From: Bacteroidia bacterium
Lineage (GTDB): Bacteria; Bacteroidota; Bacteroidia; Bacteroidales; Paludibacteraceae
NCBI GenBank assembly: GCA_009929375.1
Contig: SAAO01000015.1
Span: 20,766-84,765, forward strand
Direction: 5' to 3'
Length of the DNA: 64,000 nucleotides
Under the pieces are notes generated by a model. The model saw nothing but the letters and a program-made list of their open reading frames with translations, did no database searches and was not told the DNA's origin. A program made the position numbers and the translations under genes. Every line of letters starts with the position of its first letter. Position 1 is the stretch's first letter. Of the stretch, positions 16,009-25,610 are shown in pieces.

Positions 16009-17460
16009 TTATTTTATTTTTTCAAATGTACTGACTTTATTGTTAATGTCAAGTACAAAACGATAAATACCGGGTAAATTTTTGAAAGAAGCTGTTCCTG
16101 CAAAATTACCTTTGTCGTTCGGTGAGGGCGAGAACAGGTATCCGTTAGCCGGAAGCTGATAGTTTTGCGAGCTTTCTTCGCCTCCCCAACCGCGCTGGTG
16201 CATAAATTTCACACTAAATGTCAGTCGCCATGGTTCTGCTGCTGTTGGTTCAATTTCGTGTTCGGCATAGAATACCGATTCGAAAACGCCATCAGATATT
16301 TTACGGCAGAAATGATATTCGAGTGGCGAGTTCCAGTTCCACGAAGTGGTTTTTACACCCGGTGTACGGGCAGGACCCGAACCAACTCCTACGAGCCATA
16401 AAGCATCCGGATAGACAGCATTAGGCTGTTCTACAAATACATACTCAAGTCCCGGGTGGAAATAAACAGTATAAATACCTGTTTTGCCGAGGAATTTCAC
16501 TGTGTTTGCACCCGTTGGTTCAAAGAATGTCGGATTCATGCAGTTTGCTACGTCGCTGAGTCCGGTAATGGTCATTTCAGTACCTTCGCCCAGATACATA
16601 ACTGTGCTTTTCCAATCTTCTTTTTTCGCAACGTTCATATGGTCAATCCATGTCAGCTGAACAGTGCTAAAATTATTGATGTTCATTGTAGTGGCCGGCA
16701 TGAGTTTATCACCTTCGCCAACTACGGTAAAATTGAATAGATCGAGAGTGATCTTTTTGAAACCAACCAAAGTCGGATCGTAAAGCTTTATCACATCGCC
16801 CGACACAGTGGTAGTAGTGCCTTCCACTGTTACATCAACCAGACTCATAGCGCCATTCACAGTCCCAAAAACCAGATTTTCAGGATTTAACCAGTCAATT
16901 TTCTTAAAGCGGTTCACTTTGGTTGCCAGTCTGAAAGTAATGTCGCTACCAAAATTCAGACCATCGGCAGTGTAAATGTGATTATCTGCATCAGTAAGCT
17001 TCATTTCTACAGTTGCAGTAGGCGTTACCAGAAATATCGAAGGAATTTCGGGGCGCGAAGCAATAGTGCTTGCAATAATGGTATCTCTTTTTGTTCCTTC
17101 TACATTTTCAGAAGTTAAATGTACTTCCACTTCTGCACCATGAGGCATACGGGCTACAAATGGTATCCAGTATTTCTGTGTATAAGTGGCTTTCTGACCT
17201 TTTGTTCTGATTTTTTCAGTTGCAATAATCTCATCGCCAACCACCACTTTTATGCTAAGCGTGGAAAGTGGGGTAAGCGGGTCGGATACTCCTACTGATA
17301 AGGTAATTGAATCGCCGTACATAATGGCTGTTTCTGCCACTGAGGCATTATCGAAAACGGGCATCGAAGCCGGAAAGTGAACACGAAGTTCCTCTTCCTG
17401 GCACGAAGCAAAAAATACTGCCATCAGCCCGATTATTGTGGTTTTAAATATGTTTTTCAT
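16009..17460 (-). CDS. PUL1 surface glycan-binding lipoprotein, SusE/F-like (483 aa)
   Basis: Binds the target glycan at the cell surface next to the SusCD transporter. The lipoprotein signal MKNIFKTTIIGLMAVFFASC ends at the lipidated cysteine and is followed by an acidic QEEE stretch of the type used as lipoprotein export signal in Bacteroidota. Beta-rich tandem domains follow (YGDSITLSVGVSDP, then LWLVGVGSG and ANGYLFSPSPNDKGNFAGT), with no catalytic motif. It is encoded directly after SusD, the usual place of the surface glycan-binding protein. It is the least conserved component, so the ligand is inferred only from the GH30/GH3 enzymes. Confidence 0.8.
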   Translation of the reverse strand: MKNIFKTTIIGLMAVFFASCQEEELRVHFPASMPVFDNASVAETAIMYGDSITLSVGVSDPLTPLSTLSIKVVVGDEIIATEKIRTKGQKATYTQKYWIPFVARMPHGAEVEVHLTSENVEGTKRDTIIASTIASRPEIPSIFLVTPTATVEMKLTDADNHIYTADGLNFGSDITFRLATKVNRFKKIDWLNPENLVFGTVNGAMSLVDVTVEGTTTTVSGDVIKLYDPTLVGFKKITLDLFNFTVVGEGDKLMPATTMNINNFSTVQLTWIDHMNVAKKEDWKSTVMYLGEGTEMTITGLSDVANCMNPTFFEPTGANTVKFLGKTGIYTVYFHPGLEYVFVEQPNAVYPDALWLVGVGSGPARTPGVKTTSWNWNSPLEYHFCRKISDGVFESVFYAEHEIEPTAAEPWRLTFSVKFMHQRGWGGEESSQNYQLPANGYLFSPSPNDKGNFAGTASFKNLPGIYRFVLDINNKVSTFEKIK

Positions 17461-17486
17461 TTTTATTTACGTTGAATGTTTAAAAA

Positions 17487-19010
17487 TTAATAACCAGGAT
17501 TCTGAACGAGATTTGTATTCAGGTCGATAGCTGTTGAAGGTATCGGGAATAAATATGAAGTCTCGGTATATGCTCTGCGAAGCGGTAAACGACCACTGTC
17601 GCGTGAGTTGAGTGAATTCATAACTTCTTCAACTTTTTCGTAACGTACGAGGTCGAACCAGCGCTGTCCTTCGAATGCAAGTTCAAGACGTCTTTCTTTC
17701 AGAATGGCATTCAACATGCTTTCTTTCGATGCTTTTGCACTTGCGGGTAAAACCGGAAGCGAAACACGTGCTCTTACCTGATTTACAATTGCTTCAGCAG
17801 CTTCGAGATTGGCAGCACCATCCAGATTGGCAAGTGCTTCAGCCTTCAAAAGCAGAATGTCGGCAAAACGTATTTTAATAATACTGTGAGCAGACGAACG
17901 CATTTTATACATAAATGGATAATGATTTGAAGGATAATAGTTGCTCCAGCCAGCTTCGTAATATACAATTGATTCGTTTTTACGGATGTTGTCATTTTCG
18001 GCATCAAATGCTGCAATCAGGTCGCGTGATGGTGTTACCCATTTTGCCCACGAGAAGTTCGATTCAGGATTGAGAAGGTCTTTTCCAAACATCCATGTTA
18101 CCCAGTTTCCACCACCGGTGAAAAAGTTCACTTCAAGGATTGATTCTGCTGTCGATCTGTTTTTCAGGTCGGTACCAGCTGCATTCATAGCATAAATGTC
18201 TGAATAGCTTGGATTAAGTACAAAACCATCAGCAATTACTTCGTTACAATATTGTAACACTTTAGCATAATCGCGTGCAGGTTTTTCGGCATATACTTTT
18301 GCCAAAAGTGCTCTTGCTACCGATTTCGAAAGTTTTGTTTTATCGCCGGCGTTGTTGGCAGGAGCATCCACAATGGCTTCTGTCAAATCTTTTATCATTT
18401 GTGCATAAGCCTCTGATGGTTCAGTTTGTTTCGGATAATACAAAGGATAAACTTCCTCGATATTTTCGGCAGTAATATCGGTTCCTTCTTTCGTTACCAC
18501 AGGAATATTTCCCCAAAGGCGAATCATATCGAACCATACCAACGAACGGAAAATTTTAGCTTCAGCTTTCCACTGTTTACGTTCTGTAGCTGTAAGCGTT
18601 GGATCCGGTACTTTGTCAATGTTTTCAATCACAGTATTTGCTTGTGCCACAGAGGCCAGATATCTGTCCCAGTCACGACCAATCACACTGTTTCCTCCAT
18701 CAATCGAGTTGTTTTCCACAGGCATAACCTGCGAACCGGTAGTACCGGCATATGAATTGTCTGAGCGTGTTTCGCAAAGCATAATCAAATCGAGATACCA
18801 ATGTTCCTGGTCCTGAAGTTTCTGGTAAAGCGACTGATATTGAGAGAACATTTCGGCTTTTGTCTTGTATTTAATTGAGTCGGTGCTCGATGTTTGTCCG
18901 TATGTTTTTTCAGAAAATTCCGAAATCGGATCGTAGTCGAGCGAGCAGGAAACAGCAGTAAGTGCCAGTGCTCCTGCAAAAACTATTTTAGAAATATTTT
19001 TTGTTTTCAT
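17487..19010 (-). CDS. SusD-like outer-membrane glycan-binding lipoprotein (507 aa)
   Basis: Caps the SusC porter and delivers oligosaccharides to it. The signal MKTKNISKIVFAGALALTAV is followed by the lipobox cysteine (SCSLDYDPISEF). Typical SusD segments are KAEAKIFRSLVWFDMIRLWG (TPR-like region), RFADILLLKAEALANLDG, and the C-terminal RRLELAFEGQRWFDLVRY and LFPIPSTAIDLN motifs; the last residues NPGY are the family ending. It follows SusC by 14 bp and precedes the glycan-binding lipoprotein, all minus strand, the standard PUL order. Confidence 0.93.
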   Translation of the reverse strand: MKTKNISKIVFAGALALTAVSCSLDYDPISEFSEKTYGQTSSTDSIKYKTKAEMFSQYQSLYQKLQDQEHWYLDLIMLCETRSDNSYAGTTGSQVMPVENNSIDGGNSVIGRDWDRYLASVAQANTVIENIDKVPDPTLTATERKQWKAEAKIFRSLVWFDMIRLWGNIPVVTKEGTDITAENIEEVYPLYYPKQTEPSEAYAQMIKDLTEAIVDAPANNAGDKTKLSKSVARALLAKVYAEKPARDYAKVLQYCNEVIADGFVLNPSYSDIYAMNAAGTDLKNRSTAESILEVNFFTGGGNWVTWMFGKDLLNPESNFSWAKWVTPSRDLIAAFDAENDNIRKNESIVYYEAGWSNYYPSNHYPFMYKMRSSAHSIIKIRFADILLLKAEALANLDGAANLEAAEAIVNQVRARVSLPVLPASAKASKESMLNAILKERRLELAFEGQRWFDLVRYEKVEEVMNSLNSRDSGRLPLRRAYTETSYLFPIPSTAIDLNTNLVQNPGY

Positions 19011-19024
19011 CTGTTTCGTAATTT

Positions 19025-22000
19025 TTAAAATTCAACATTTAATCCTACAATGAAAGTGCGGGTTTGCGGATAGGTTCCCCAGTCGATTCCCTGTACTGTA
19101 CCACTGTTTCCCCACTGATTTACTTCAGGGTCGAAACCGAGGTAATTTGTGAAAGTAAACAGGTTCGAAGCTGTCATGTAGGGTTGAAGTTTGATAATAC
19201 CCAGTTTTTTCATTTTGGCAGGAGATACATTGTACGATAAAGTTACGTCTTTAATTCTCAGGAAGCTACCATCTTCGATATAATATGACGATACTTTCAT
19301 GTCGTAACCGGCTTTAGGAATTGAGGTAATCATACCCGGACGACGCCAGCGATCAAGCACGCGGGTCGATTGGTTTTTGGCATCGTACATACCTTCGGTT
19401 TCCATACGCGAAGCATTGTAAATGTCGTTTCCATAAGAACCCTGAAGCAAGATACTCAAATCGAAGTTTTTGTACGAGAAGAAATTGGTCATACCAAAAG
19501 TAAAATCCGGATTCGGGTCTCCGATATAAGTTTTATCCGAAGTGGTAATTGAACCATCTTTGTTAATGTCACGATACATCAATTCACCTGTTTCAGGATC
19601 AACTCCATCACTGAAATATCCGTAGAATCCTCCGAGTGAATGACCGGGCTCGTTTCTTACCACAAATTCAGTAATGTTTTCGCTTGTTTTTGCAGCATAA
19701 TATACCTGCGAAAGAACTAATTTCGTCAATTGGTTTTTGTTGGTTGAAATGTTGAAATCAGTATTCCATTTGAAATTCTTTTTGTCGATATTTCTTGAAT
19801 TAATACTGAATTCAAAACCTTTGTTCGACATTTCACCTTCGTTACGTGTAATAGTCGAAGCTGTAGAAGCACCAGCAGGAAGTGTTACATACATCAACAT
19901 ATCGGTTGTGTATTTTGAATAATAATCAAGCGCAAAAGTCAGTCTGTTTTTCAAAATAGTCAAATCGAGACCGAAGTTGGTTTGAGTGGTTGTTTCCCAG
20001 GTAAGGTCAGAGTTGCGTAGTTCGTTCATTGTAATTACAGGCACTGCAAGAGCTTTCCCATCTTCCCACCAGTTCTGACGGTTGATTACAAAGCGTTGCA
20101 AATAACTATAATCACTCAGGCCGGCCTGATTACCGGTTTGTCCCCAGCCTCCGCGGATTTTTAAATCATCAATCCATGTAAGGTCTTTCATGAAATTTTC
20201 AGACGAAACACGCCAAGCGGCCGATGCAGATGGGAAATATCCCCAGCGGTGATTCGGATTCAGTTTTGATGAACCGTCCACACGCATATTTACAGTGGCC
20301 AGATATTTACTGTCGTAGTTGTATGACAAACGACCTACGTATGACATAATAGCCCAGGCTGATTCAAATGAACCACTTCCCTGCGATACCTTGTTACCGG
20401 CATTTACAGTTTTAATACTGCCATCGTGAAAGTATTGTGAACTAACATAAGATTTACTGTAGTTTGATGTGGTAGCCGAAGTTCCACCCATGAAATCAAC
20501 ATTGTGTTTTCCGAATGACTCATTGTAACTTAAAATATTGTCGTAAATCATTACAGTCCCAATCGAACGGTCGTCGCTCGCAACGCCACCCATTGTACGT
20601 CCATAGCCTGTTTTTACAGGGTCGAGGAAGCTTGTGTAATTGTTGTAAAGACGATCGAGAGTTACCGAAGAACGTAGTTTTAAATTCGGAAGGAAATTAA
20701 TTTCAGCGCTTCCGGTGCTGATCAAACGGTTGTTCATTGTTTTGTTGTCGGCTGTACGCGACATATTCTCAACAGGTGTGGTAATGTTTACACCATAGAA
20801 ATTATCGTAATATTGTCCGGGGTTGTTTTCGTCCCAGATAGGAGCGTAAGTTGGTGTATTGATAACCGAAAGTACCACACCGGCACGATTGGCTCCCAAT
20901 CCACTCACAATTCCATTGCTTTTATAGTCGGAGTAAGAAATATTAGCACCGATTTTCAGCCATGGACGAATCTGATTTTCAATATTGGTACGGAAATTAA
21001 AGCGTTCGAAATATGCAACTTTGATGATACCTTCTTCTCCTGTGTAACCTGCTGAAAGATAGTAATTTATTTTATCGGTAGCATTCGAAATCGAAAGCTG
21101 ATAGTTCTGAGTCAGCGCATTCTGGAAAGTTTCGTCGTACCAATCTGTTCTGTCAGTAAGTGTGGCTGGCAGAGCTGTGGTCGAACCCATATCCTCAAGC
21201 AGTTCACGATATTGATCCACATTGAGTGATTCGATACGTTTTGTAAGGCTTGTAACCCCTGCATATGCATTCAACGAAATTTTTCCTTTTCCTTTGGCAC
21301 CGTTTTTTGTTGTAATAAGAATAACGCCATTGGCTGCACGCGAACCATAAATTGCTGCCGAAGAGGCATCTTTCAATACCTGCATGCTTTCAATGTCGTT
21401 GGCCGAAAGGAATGAAATATTATCAAGAGTCACTCCATCCACAACATACAAGGGGTCGTTGCTTGAGTTCATCGAAGTGGTACCACGTACACGAATCACC
21501 ATACCTTCACCGGGAAGTCCGTTCGGTTTGATAACCGATACACCGGCAGCTTTTCCCTGCAAAGCCTGATCGGCAGAAACGATAGGGCGCTGATCGAGGT
21601 CTTTTGTCGAAACAGTAGTAATCGCAGTGGTTACGTCACGTTTTTTTACCGTTCCGAAACCAATTACCACAACCTCATCGAGTGTTTTAGTGTCTTCTTC
21701 AAGAGTAATTCTGATGTTTCTTTCCGAACCCACTTTTATTTCCTTAGGATTCATCCCAATGTAACTGATCACCAAAACGTCGCCCTGCGATGCTTCGATG
21801 CTGAACTTTCCATCGAAATCGGTGATAGTACCTGTTGTAGTACCCTTTATCAGTACGTTGGCACCGATAATTGACTCATTTCTACTGTCTGACACTACAC
21901 CGTTTATTACGGCTTTTTGGGCAAACAAATTGAACGGAATTGCCAATGACAATATCAGCACAAACCGTAGCAGACTTGTTCTGCCGACAGAAAAGACTGT

Positions 22001-22030
22001 CCTTTTTTGTTTTTTGTGAGTGATTTTCAT
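19025..22030 (-). CDS. SusC-like TonB-dependent oligosaccharide porter (1001 aa)
   Basis: Outer-membrane TonB-dependent transporter of PUL1. Signal peptide ends near FNLFAQ; the carboxypeptidase-regulatory-like N-terminal domain follows (VINGVVSDSRNESIIGANV, GTTTGTITDFDGKFSI), then the plug with VVVIGFGTVKKRDVT and ANGVILITTKNG, then the barrel ending in TFIVGLNVEF with C-terminal Phe. No STN domain or anti-sigma partner is present, so regulation is not by an ECF sigma factor. It is preceded by a long imperfect hairpin (22061-22120) in the 107-bp gap after GH3 and no clear promoter is seen there, so it is probably expressed from the GH3 transcript. Confidence 0.94.
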   Translation of the reverse strand: MKITHKKQKRTVFSVGRTSLLRFVLILSLAIPFNLFAQKAVINGVVSDSRNESIIGANVLIKGTTTGTITDFDGKFSIEASQGDVLVISYIGMNPKEIKVGSERNIRITLEEDTKTLDEVVVIGFGTVKKRDVTTAITTVSTKDLDQRPIVSADQALQGKAAGVSVIKPNGLPGEGMVIRVRGTTSMNSSNDPLYVVDGVTLDNISFLSANDIESMQVLKDASSAAIYGSRAANGVILITTKNGAKGKGKISLNAYAGVTSLTKRIESLNVDQYRELLEDMGSTTALPATLTDRTDWYDETFQNALTQNYQLSISNATDKINYYLSAGYTGEEGIIKVAYFERFNFRTNIENQIRPWLKIGANISYSDYKSNGIVSGLGANRAGVVLSVINTPTYAPIWDENNPGQYYDNFYGVNITTPVENMSRTADNKTMNNRLISTGSAEINFLPNLKLRSSVTLDRLYNNYTSFLDPVKTGYGRTMGGVASDDRSIGTVMIYDNILSYNESFGKHNVDFMGGTSATTSNYSKSYVSSQYFHDGSIKTVNAGNKVSQGSGSFESAWAIMSYVGRLSYNYDSKYLATVNMRVDGSSKLNPNHRWGYFPSASAAWRVSSENFMKDLTWIDDLKIRGGWGQTGNQAGLSDYSYLQRFVINRQNWWEDGKALAVPVITMNELRNSDLTWETTTQTNFGLDLTILKNRLTFALDYYSKYTTDMLMYVTLPAGASTASTITRNEGEMSNKGFEFSINSRNIDKKNFKWNTDFNISTNKNQLTKLVLSQVYYAAKTSENITEFVVRNEPGHSLGGFYGYFSDGVDPETGELMYRDINKDGSITTSDKTYIGDPNPDFTFGMTNFFSYKNFDLSILLQGSYGNDIYNASRMETEGMYDAKNQSTRVLDRWRRPGMITSIPKAGYDMKVSSYYIEDGSFLRIKDVTLSYNVSPAKMKKLGIIKLQPYMTASNLFTFTNYLGFDPEVNQWGNSGTVQGIDWGTYPQTRTFIVGLNVEF

Positions 22031-22060
22031 ATGTATTTATTTGTTTTTGTTAATTATCAA

Positions 22061-22120
22061 ATGATACCTGCACATTAAATTATACTGCGTGGCAGTTATA
22101 ATTCTTTGCGCATGTATCAT
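22061..22120. promoter_or_regulatory. Long imperfect palindrome between GH3 and susC
   Basis: Arms 22061-22088 and 22092-22120 pair over most of their length (ATGATAC/GTATCAT at the base, CTGC/GCAG at the tip). As RNA it is a strong stem-loop in the susC leader; as DNA it could be an operator. No T run follows, so it is not a plain terminator. Confidence 0.6.
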
Positions 22121-22137
22121 TGAATTAAATTGATTTA

Positions 22138-24441
22138 TTATTTAAAAGTTACAATTGTTTTTAATCCTCCTGTTGTCAGTTCAAATTCTCCGGGTTCTGT
22201 TATCCATGCGTTGTGTTGGTTTACGAATGCCAGATCTTTGTCAGTAATTTCGAAGCTTACAGTTTGAGTCTGTCCCGGTTCGAGCGAAATTTTACTAAAG
22301 CGACGCAAACGTTTCATGTCGGGAGTAATTGAAGCATAAAGGTCACTTGAATATAGCAGAACTGATTCTTTTCCAATGCGGTTTCCACTGTTTTTTACAT
22401 CGACACTTACTGTCAGAACTTCGCCTGCACTAAACTCATTTTTGGATACTTTCAGATTGCTGTATTCAAAAGTAGTGTAGCTTAGTCCGTGTCCGAACTC
22501 ATATTGCGGGTTGTAATCCGACTCATATATATAAGCACCCTGAGCACGTTTTTGTTCTTCCGAAGGTTTGTGATAATATGTCACCAGCGAATTCGGATAC
22601 GAAGGATATGTGTAAGGCAATTTTCCCGAAGGATTTACATCTCCAAACAGAATGTCAGCAAGGGCATCGCCTCCGTAATTGCCTGGCAGGTAAGTTTGTA
22701 CCACGGCTTGCATGCTTGGCTCAACAGCACTTATACAGCGTGGACGACCTTCGTTAAGTACCAGAATCACAGGTTTTCCTGTTTTGGCAAGTTCTTTTGC
22801 AAGGCGCAGTTGATTGGCACTTAAACTAAGATCGTTCAGGTCTCCCGGTTTTTCAGTATAGGTATTTTCGCCCACACAAAGAATTACAGCATCCACTGTT
22901 TTTGCAGCTACAACTGCATTGGCAAACTGATCTTCCACATCTTCAAAATATTTTCCATCGTTTACATAGCTTACGCCGGGAACGTATTTTACGTTTTTTG
23001 TGCCAATTTCGTTTTGTACAGCTTCGAGAATTGTATTAAATTCTTCGGTGTAACGGTCGGTTTTTTCACCCTGCCATGAGTAACTCCATCCACCATTCAA
23101 CGTACGCATACTGTTTGCATTCGGACCGGTTACAAGTACTTTTGTAGTTTTTGAAAGCGGCAGTATTTCATTGTTGTTTTTTAATAATGTAATAGCTTCT
23201 GCAGCTGCCTCATAAGCCATGCGTGCCGATTTTTCAGAACCAAATTCCGGATAATCGCTGATATTGGTAACAGGCTGCTCCCAAAGGTTGAGTTTAAGTT
23301 TAAGTTTCAGAATACGACGAACTGCATCATCAATTCTGCTTTCTTTTACTTCACCTTCTTTTACAAGTGCAATCAGATTGTCGCAGAATGTTTCGTATTC
23401 GTAGGGAACCATCGACATGTCGATGCCTGCGTTAATAGCCAGTTTGATAGCTTCTTTGTGGTCTTTGGCAATTTTATCGCGGGTATGCAGATTAATAATG
23501 TCCATCCAGTCGGTTACCACTACACCTTCAAAATTGAGTTCTTCTTTCAGCAATTTTGTAATAATATCATGACTTGCATGTACGGTAATCCCGTTGATAA
23601 TTCCCGAGTTAATCATAACCGATTCGGTACCGGAAGCAATGGCTGCTTTAAATGGTTCGAGATGATATTCACGCAATACATTTTCGGGTATGTATGCGGG
23701 CGTGCGGTCTTTTCCCGACACAGGAACCGAATAGCCCAGAAAGTGCTTCAAACACGAAGCCACTTTGTATTTTGTGTGAATGCTATCGGTGATGCCTTCG
23801 TAACCTTTAATCATTTCCAGCCCCATCATTTTTACAAGATATGGATCTTCTCCAAACCCTTCGAACTGGCGCGAAAAGCGCGGATCGGCACCCAAATCGA
23901 GTACAGGTGAAAAATTCCAGGGAATGCTGCTGGCCCTTGTTTCGTAAGCAGTTACACTGGCCATATTGTAAGCATGTGTGGGGTTGAAAGTGGCTGCAAG
24001 CGAAATTTGCTGTGGGAACATAATAGCTCCATCAGTATAAGTAGTTCCGTGAATAGCGTCAACTCCATAGATTACAGGTATTTGCATTCTGGTTTGCTCC
24101 ATGGCTACTTTTTGAATAAAAGTAATGATTTTATTCCATTGTGCAGGTGGCATTGCGTAATTGTTTGTCGTATTCAAAACCGACCCCACATGATACTCCA
24201 CAATCGCTTTCCGGATGCGCGCAGTATCAATTTCAAAAGGTACTTTGCTTTCATGACGTCCTTTGCCGTTACCAATCACGTCGAGTGTTATCTGAGTCAT
24301 TTGTCCGACTTTTTCTTCCAGCGTCATTTCCGAAATGATTTTATCGATTTTCGCATCTGTTTCGTTTTTGCCCGTACTGCATGAAATGGCAAAAATGGAA
24401 AGTAAGATTAATGTCAGGCTTCTGTAAAGTGTTTTTCTCAT
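22138..24441 (-). CDS. GH3 beta-glucosidase, lipoprotein
   Basis: Removes terminal beta-linked glucose from oligosaccharides, the expected last step for GH30 products. The start at 24441 is preferred over the upstream in-frame ATG at 24486 because it begins a clean lipoprotein signal, MRKTLYRSLTLILLSIFAIS followed by Cys. GH3 N-domain motifs: YGVDAIHGTTY, LGADPRFSRQFEGFGEDPYL, KHFLGY, and the nucleophile Asp in VVVTDWMDI (about residue 310). The C-terminal part has the (alpha/beta) sandwich (GPNANSMRTLNGGW, CVGENTYTEKPGDLNDLSLS) and a fibronectin-III-like domain (EFGHGLSYTTFEYSNLKVS). A consensus promoter and a Nudix-regulator operator candidate lie just upstream. Confidence 0.92.
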   Translation of the reverse strand: MRKTLYRSLTLILLSIFAISCSTGKNETDAKIDKIISEMTLEEKVGQMTQITLDVIGNGKGRHESKVPFEIDTARIRKAIVEYHVGSVLNTTNNYAMPPAQWNKIITFIQKVAMEQTRMQIPVIYGVDAIHGTTYTDGAIMFPQQISLAATFNPTHAYNMASVTAYETRASSIPWNFSPVLDLGADPRFSRQFEGFGEDPYLVKMMGLEMIKGYEGITDSIHTKYKVASCLKHFLGYSVPVSGKDRTPAYIPENVLREYHLEPFKAAIASGTESVMINSGIINGITVHASHDIITKLLKEELNFEGVVVTDWMDIINLHTRDKIAKDHKEAIKLAINAGIDMSMVPYEYETFCDNLIALVKEGEVKESRIDDAVRRILKLKLKLNLWEQPVTNISDYPEFGSEKSARMAYEAAAEAITLLKNNNEILPLSKTTKVLVTGPNANSMRTLNGGWSYSWQGEKTDRYTEEFNTILEAVQNEIGTKNVKYVPGVSYVNDGKYFEDVEDQFANAVVAAKTVDAVILCVGENTYTEKPGDLNDLSLSANQLRLAKELAKTGKPVILVLNEGRPRCISAVEPSMQAVVQTYLPGNYGGDALADILFGDVNPSGKLPYTYPSYPNSLVTYYHKPSEEQKRAQGAYIYESDYNPQYEFGHGLSYTTFEYSNLKVSKNEFSAGEVLTVSVDVKNSGNRIGKESVLLYSSDLYASITPDMKRLRRFSKISLEPGQTQTVSFEITDKDLAFVNQHNAWITEPGEFELTTGGLKTIVTFK

Positions 24442-24499
24442 TTTTATGTAATTAAATTCGTTTGATAAATAGTGTCGAAATGACAATAAGAATTTCAGG

Positions 24500-24562
24500 C
24501 AAATTTAGAATAAATAATAATAACTCCCAAACTTTATTGTGTTTATTTTACACTAAGTGTTG
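24500..24562 (-). promoter_or_regulatory. GH3 promoter with upstream activator-site candidate
   Basis: On the minus strand TTTG (24528-24531), 20 bp, TAAATTTG (24500-24507) is an ideal Bacteroidota promoter, about 60 bp before the GH3 start. The dyad GTGT-N7-ACAC at 24539-24553, within a 24-bp element 24539-24562, starts 8 bp upstream of the -33 box. The same element, 22/24 identical and at the identical distance of 32 bp from the -7 box, precedes the SGNH gene. Confidence 0.7.
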
Positions 24563-24655
24563 AAAATATTTATGTCAATGATTTAAAATGTTGATATGTA
24601 ATGATTAATGATGCTTTGGAAAGAGCTTTTTTGGGTTGAGAATTTGTCCGGAAAT

Positions 24656-25288
24656 TTATTTTTTAATAAATCCGGCTATGATTTGAGCTATTACTTTGGT
24701 TCCTTCTTCGTTGGGATGAATATGGTCAGGGAAGAGATCGTGCCTGTCTCTAAGTGGTGTATTGAGGTCGATAAGCTCAATTTTATTCTTTTTGGCAATC
24801 TGTTTTATCACCGGAATAACTCCCGCATTCAATGTTGAATCGTTGATACCCCATTGTGTGGCAAAAACCGGAACGGGTATGCACATAATTATTTCAGGAG
24901 CATTTGGCAGCGATTTTAGTGTGTCGATCAAAGCCTGATAATCGGCTTCGAAACGAGCGCTGTTCCAGTTTTGTGGTTTGGTGTCGTTCGTACCGAGTTT
25001 AATAACCACCATATCGGGTTCGAAAGCAAAAATATTGGCAAATTCTTTGGTATTCCAGTACGAGAAATCGCCTTCTTTCTGAAGTGTTGTTCCTCCTTTG
25101 CCGGAATTTAGCACCTGAAAACTCTCGCCAAGCAAACTGTCGAGCCGGGCAGGGTAGGAGTATTTGTTTTGTTGAAAAATTCCTGCACCTTCGGTAATGC
25201 TATCGCCAATGCAAACTATGCGGGTAGGTTTATGGGTGCAGCTTATCATCAGTAAGGCAAGTAGAGCAAAGAATGTAATTTTTTTCAT
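24656..25288 (-). CDS. SGNH/GDSL-family hydrolase, lipoprotein (210 aa)
   Basis: Probably a carbohydrate or acyl esterase that removes acetyl or similar groups from the glycan. The lipoprotein signal is MKKITFFALLALLMISC. SGNH blocks: Ser in VCIGDSITEGAG (about residue 28, block I), Gly in NSGKGGTTLQ (block II), Asn in KLGTNDTKPQNW (block III), and the Asp-x-x-His pair in FPDHIHPNEEG (block V, about 188-191). All four catalytic residues are present. It is the first gene of PUL1, with its own promoter and operator candidate, and is divergent from the Nudix regulator. Confidence 0.87.
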   Translation of the reverse strand: MKKITFFALLALLMISCTHKPTRIVCIGDSITEGAGIFQQNKYSYPARLDSLLGESFQVLNSGKGGTTLQKEGDFSYWNTKEFANIFAFEPDMVVIKLGTNDTKPQNWNSARFEADYQALIDTLKSLPNAPEIIMCIPVPVFATQWGINDSTLNAGVIPVIKQIAKKNKIELIDLNTPLRDRHDLFPDHIHPNEEGTKVIAQIIAGFIKK

Positions 25289-25443
25289 TTTGTATCGGAT
25301 TTTGAATATAAATAGCGTTAAATGATTTCAGGTTTATTTGTCTGTTGAACCATGAAGAACTATGAGCATAAACATACACACTGTAGAATTGTTTAATTAC
25401 AAAATTTTCAATAGTGTCATAAAAACAACAAGTAGAATCTGTG

Positions 25444-25506
25444 CAAAAGTAAATGATAATTTTGAGATATACAAGTAAAATAGTGTTTATATTACACTAA
25501 GTTTTG
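25444..25506 (-). promoter_or_regulatory. SGNH promoter with upstream activator-site candidate
   Basis: On the minus strand CTTG (25472-25475), 20 bp, TACTTTTG (25444-25451). The dyad GTGT-N7-ACAC at 25483-25497, in the 24-bp element 25483-25506, starts 8 bp upstream of the -33 box and 32 bp from the -7 box, exactly as at GH3. The leader to the SGNH start is about 150 nt. Confidence 0.65.
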
Positions 25507-25570
25507 GGTGCTCGCTGTTTGATTGTGTGTTTTTGACACTACTGCTACTAAATGTATGAAATTATTTTTT

Positions 25571-25578
25571 TACCTTTG
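25571..25578 (+). promoter_or_regulatory. -7 box of the Nudix regulator
   Basis: TACCTTTG matches TAnnTTTG, 33 bp before the start at 25611; the -33 position is not a good match. The operator candidate at 25483-25497 lies about 75 bp upstream, so one site could serve both divergent genes. Confidence 0.4.
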
Positions 25579-25610
25579 CAGCCAATAAATATTATAAAAA
25601 CTGATTATTC

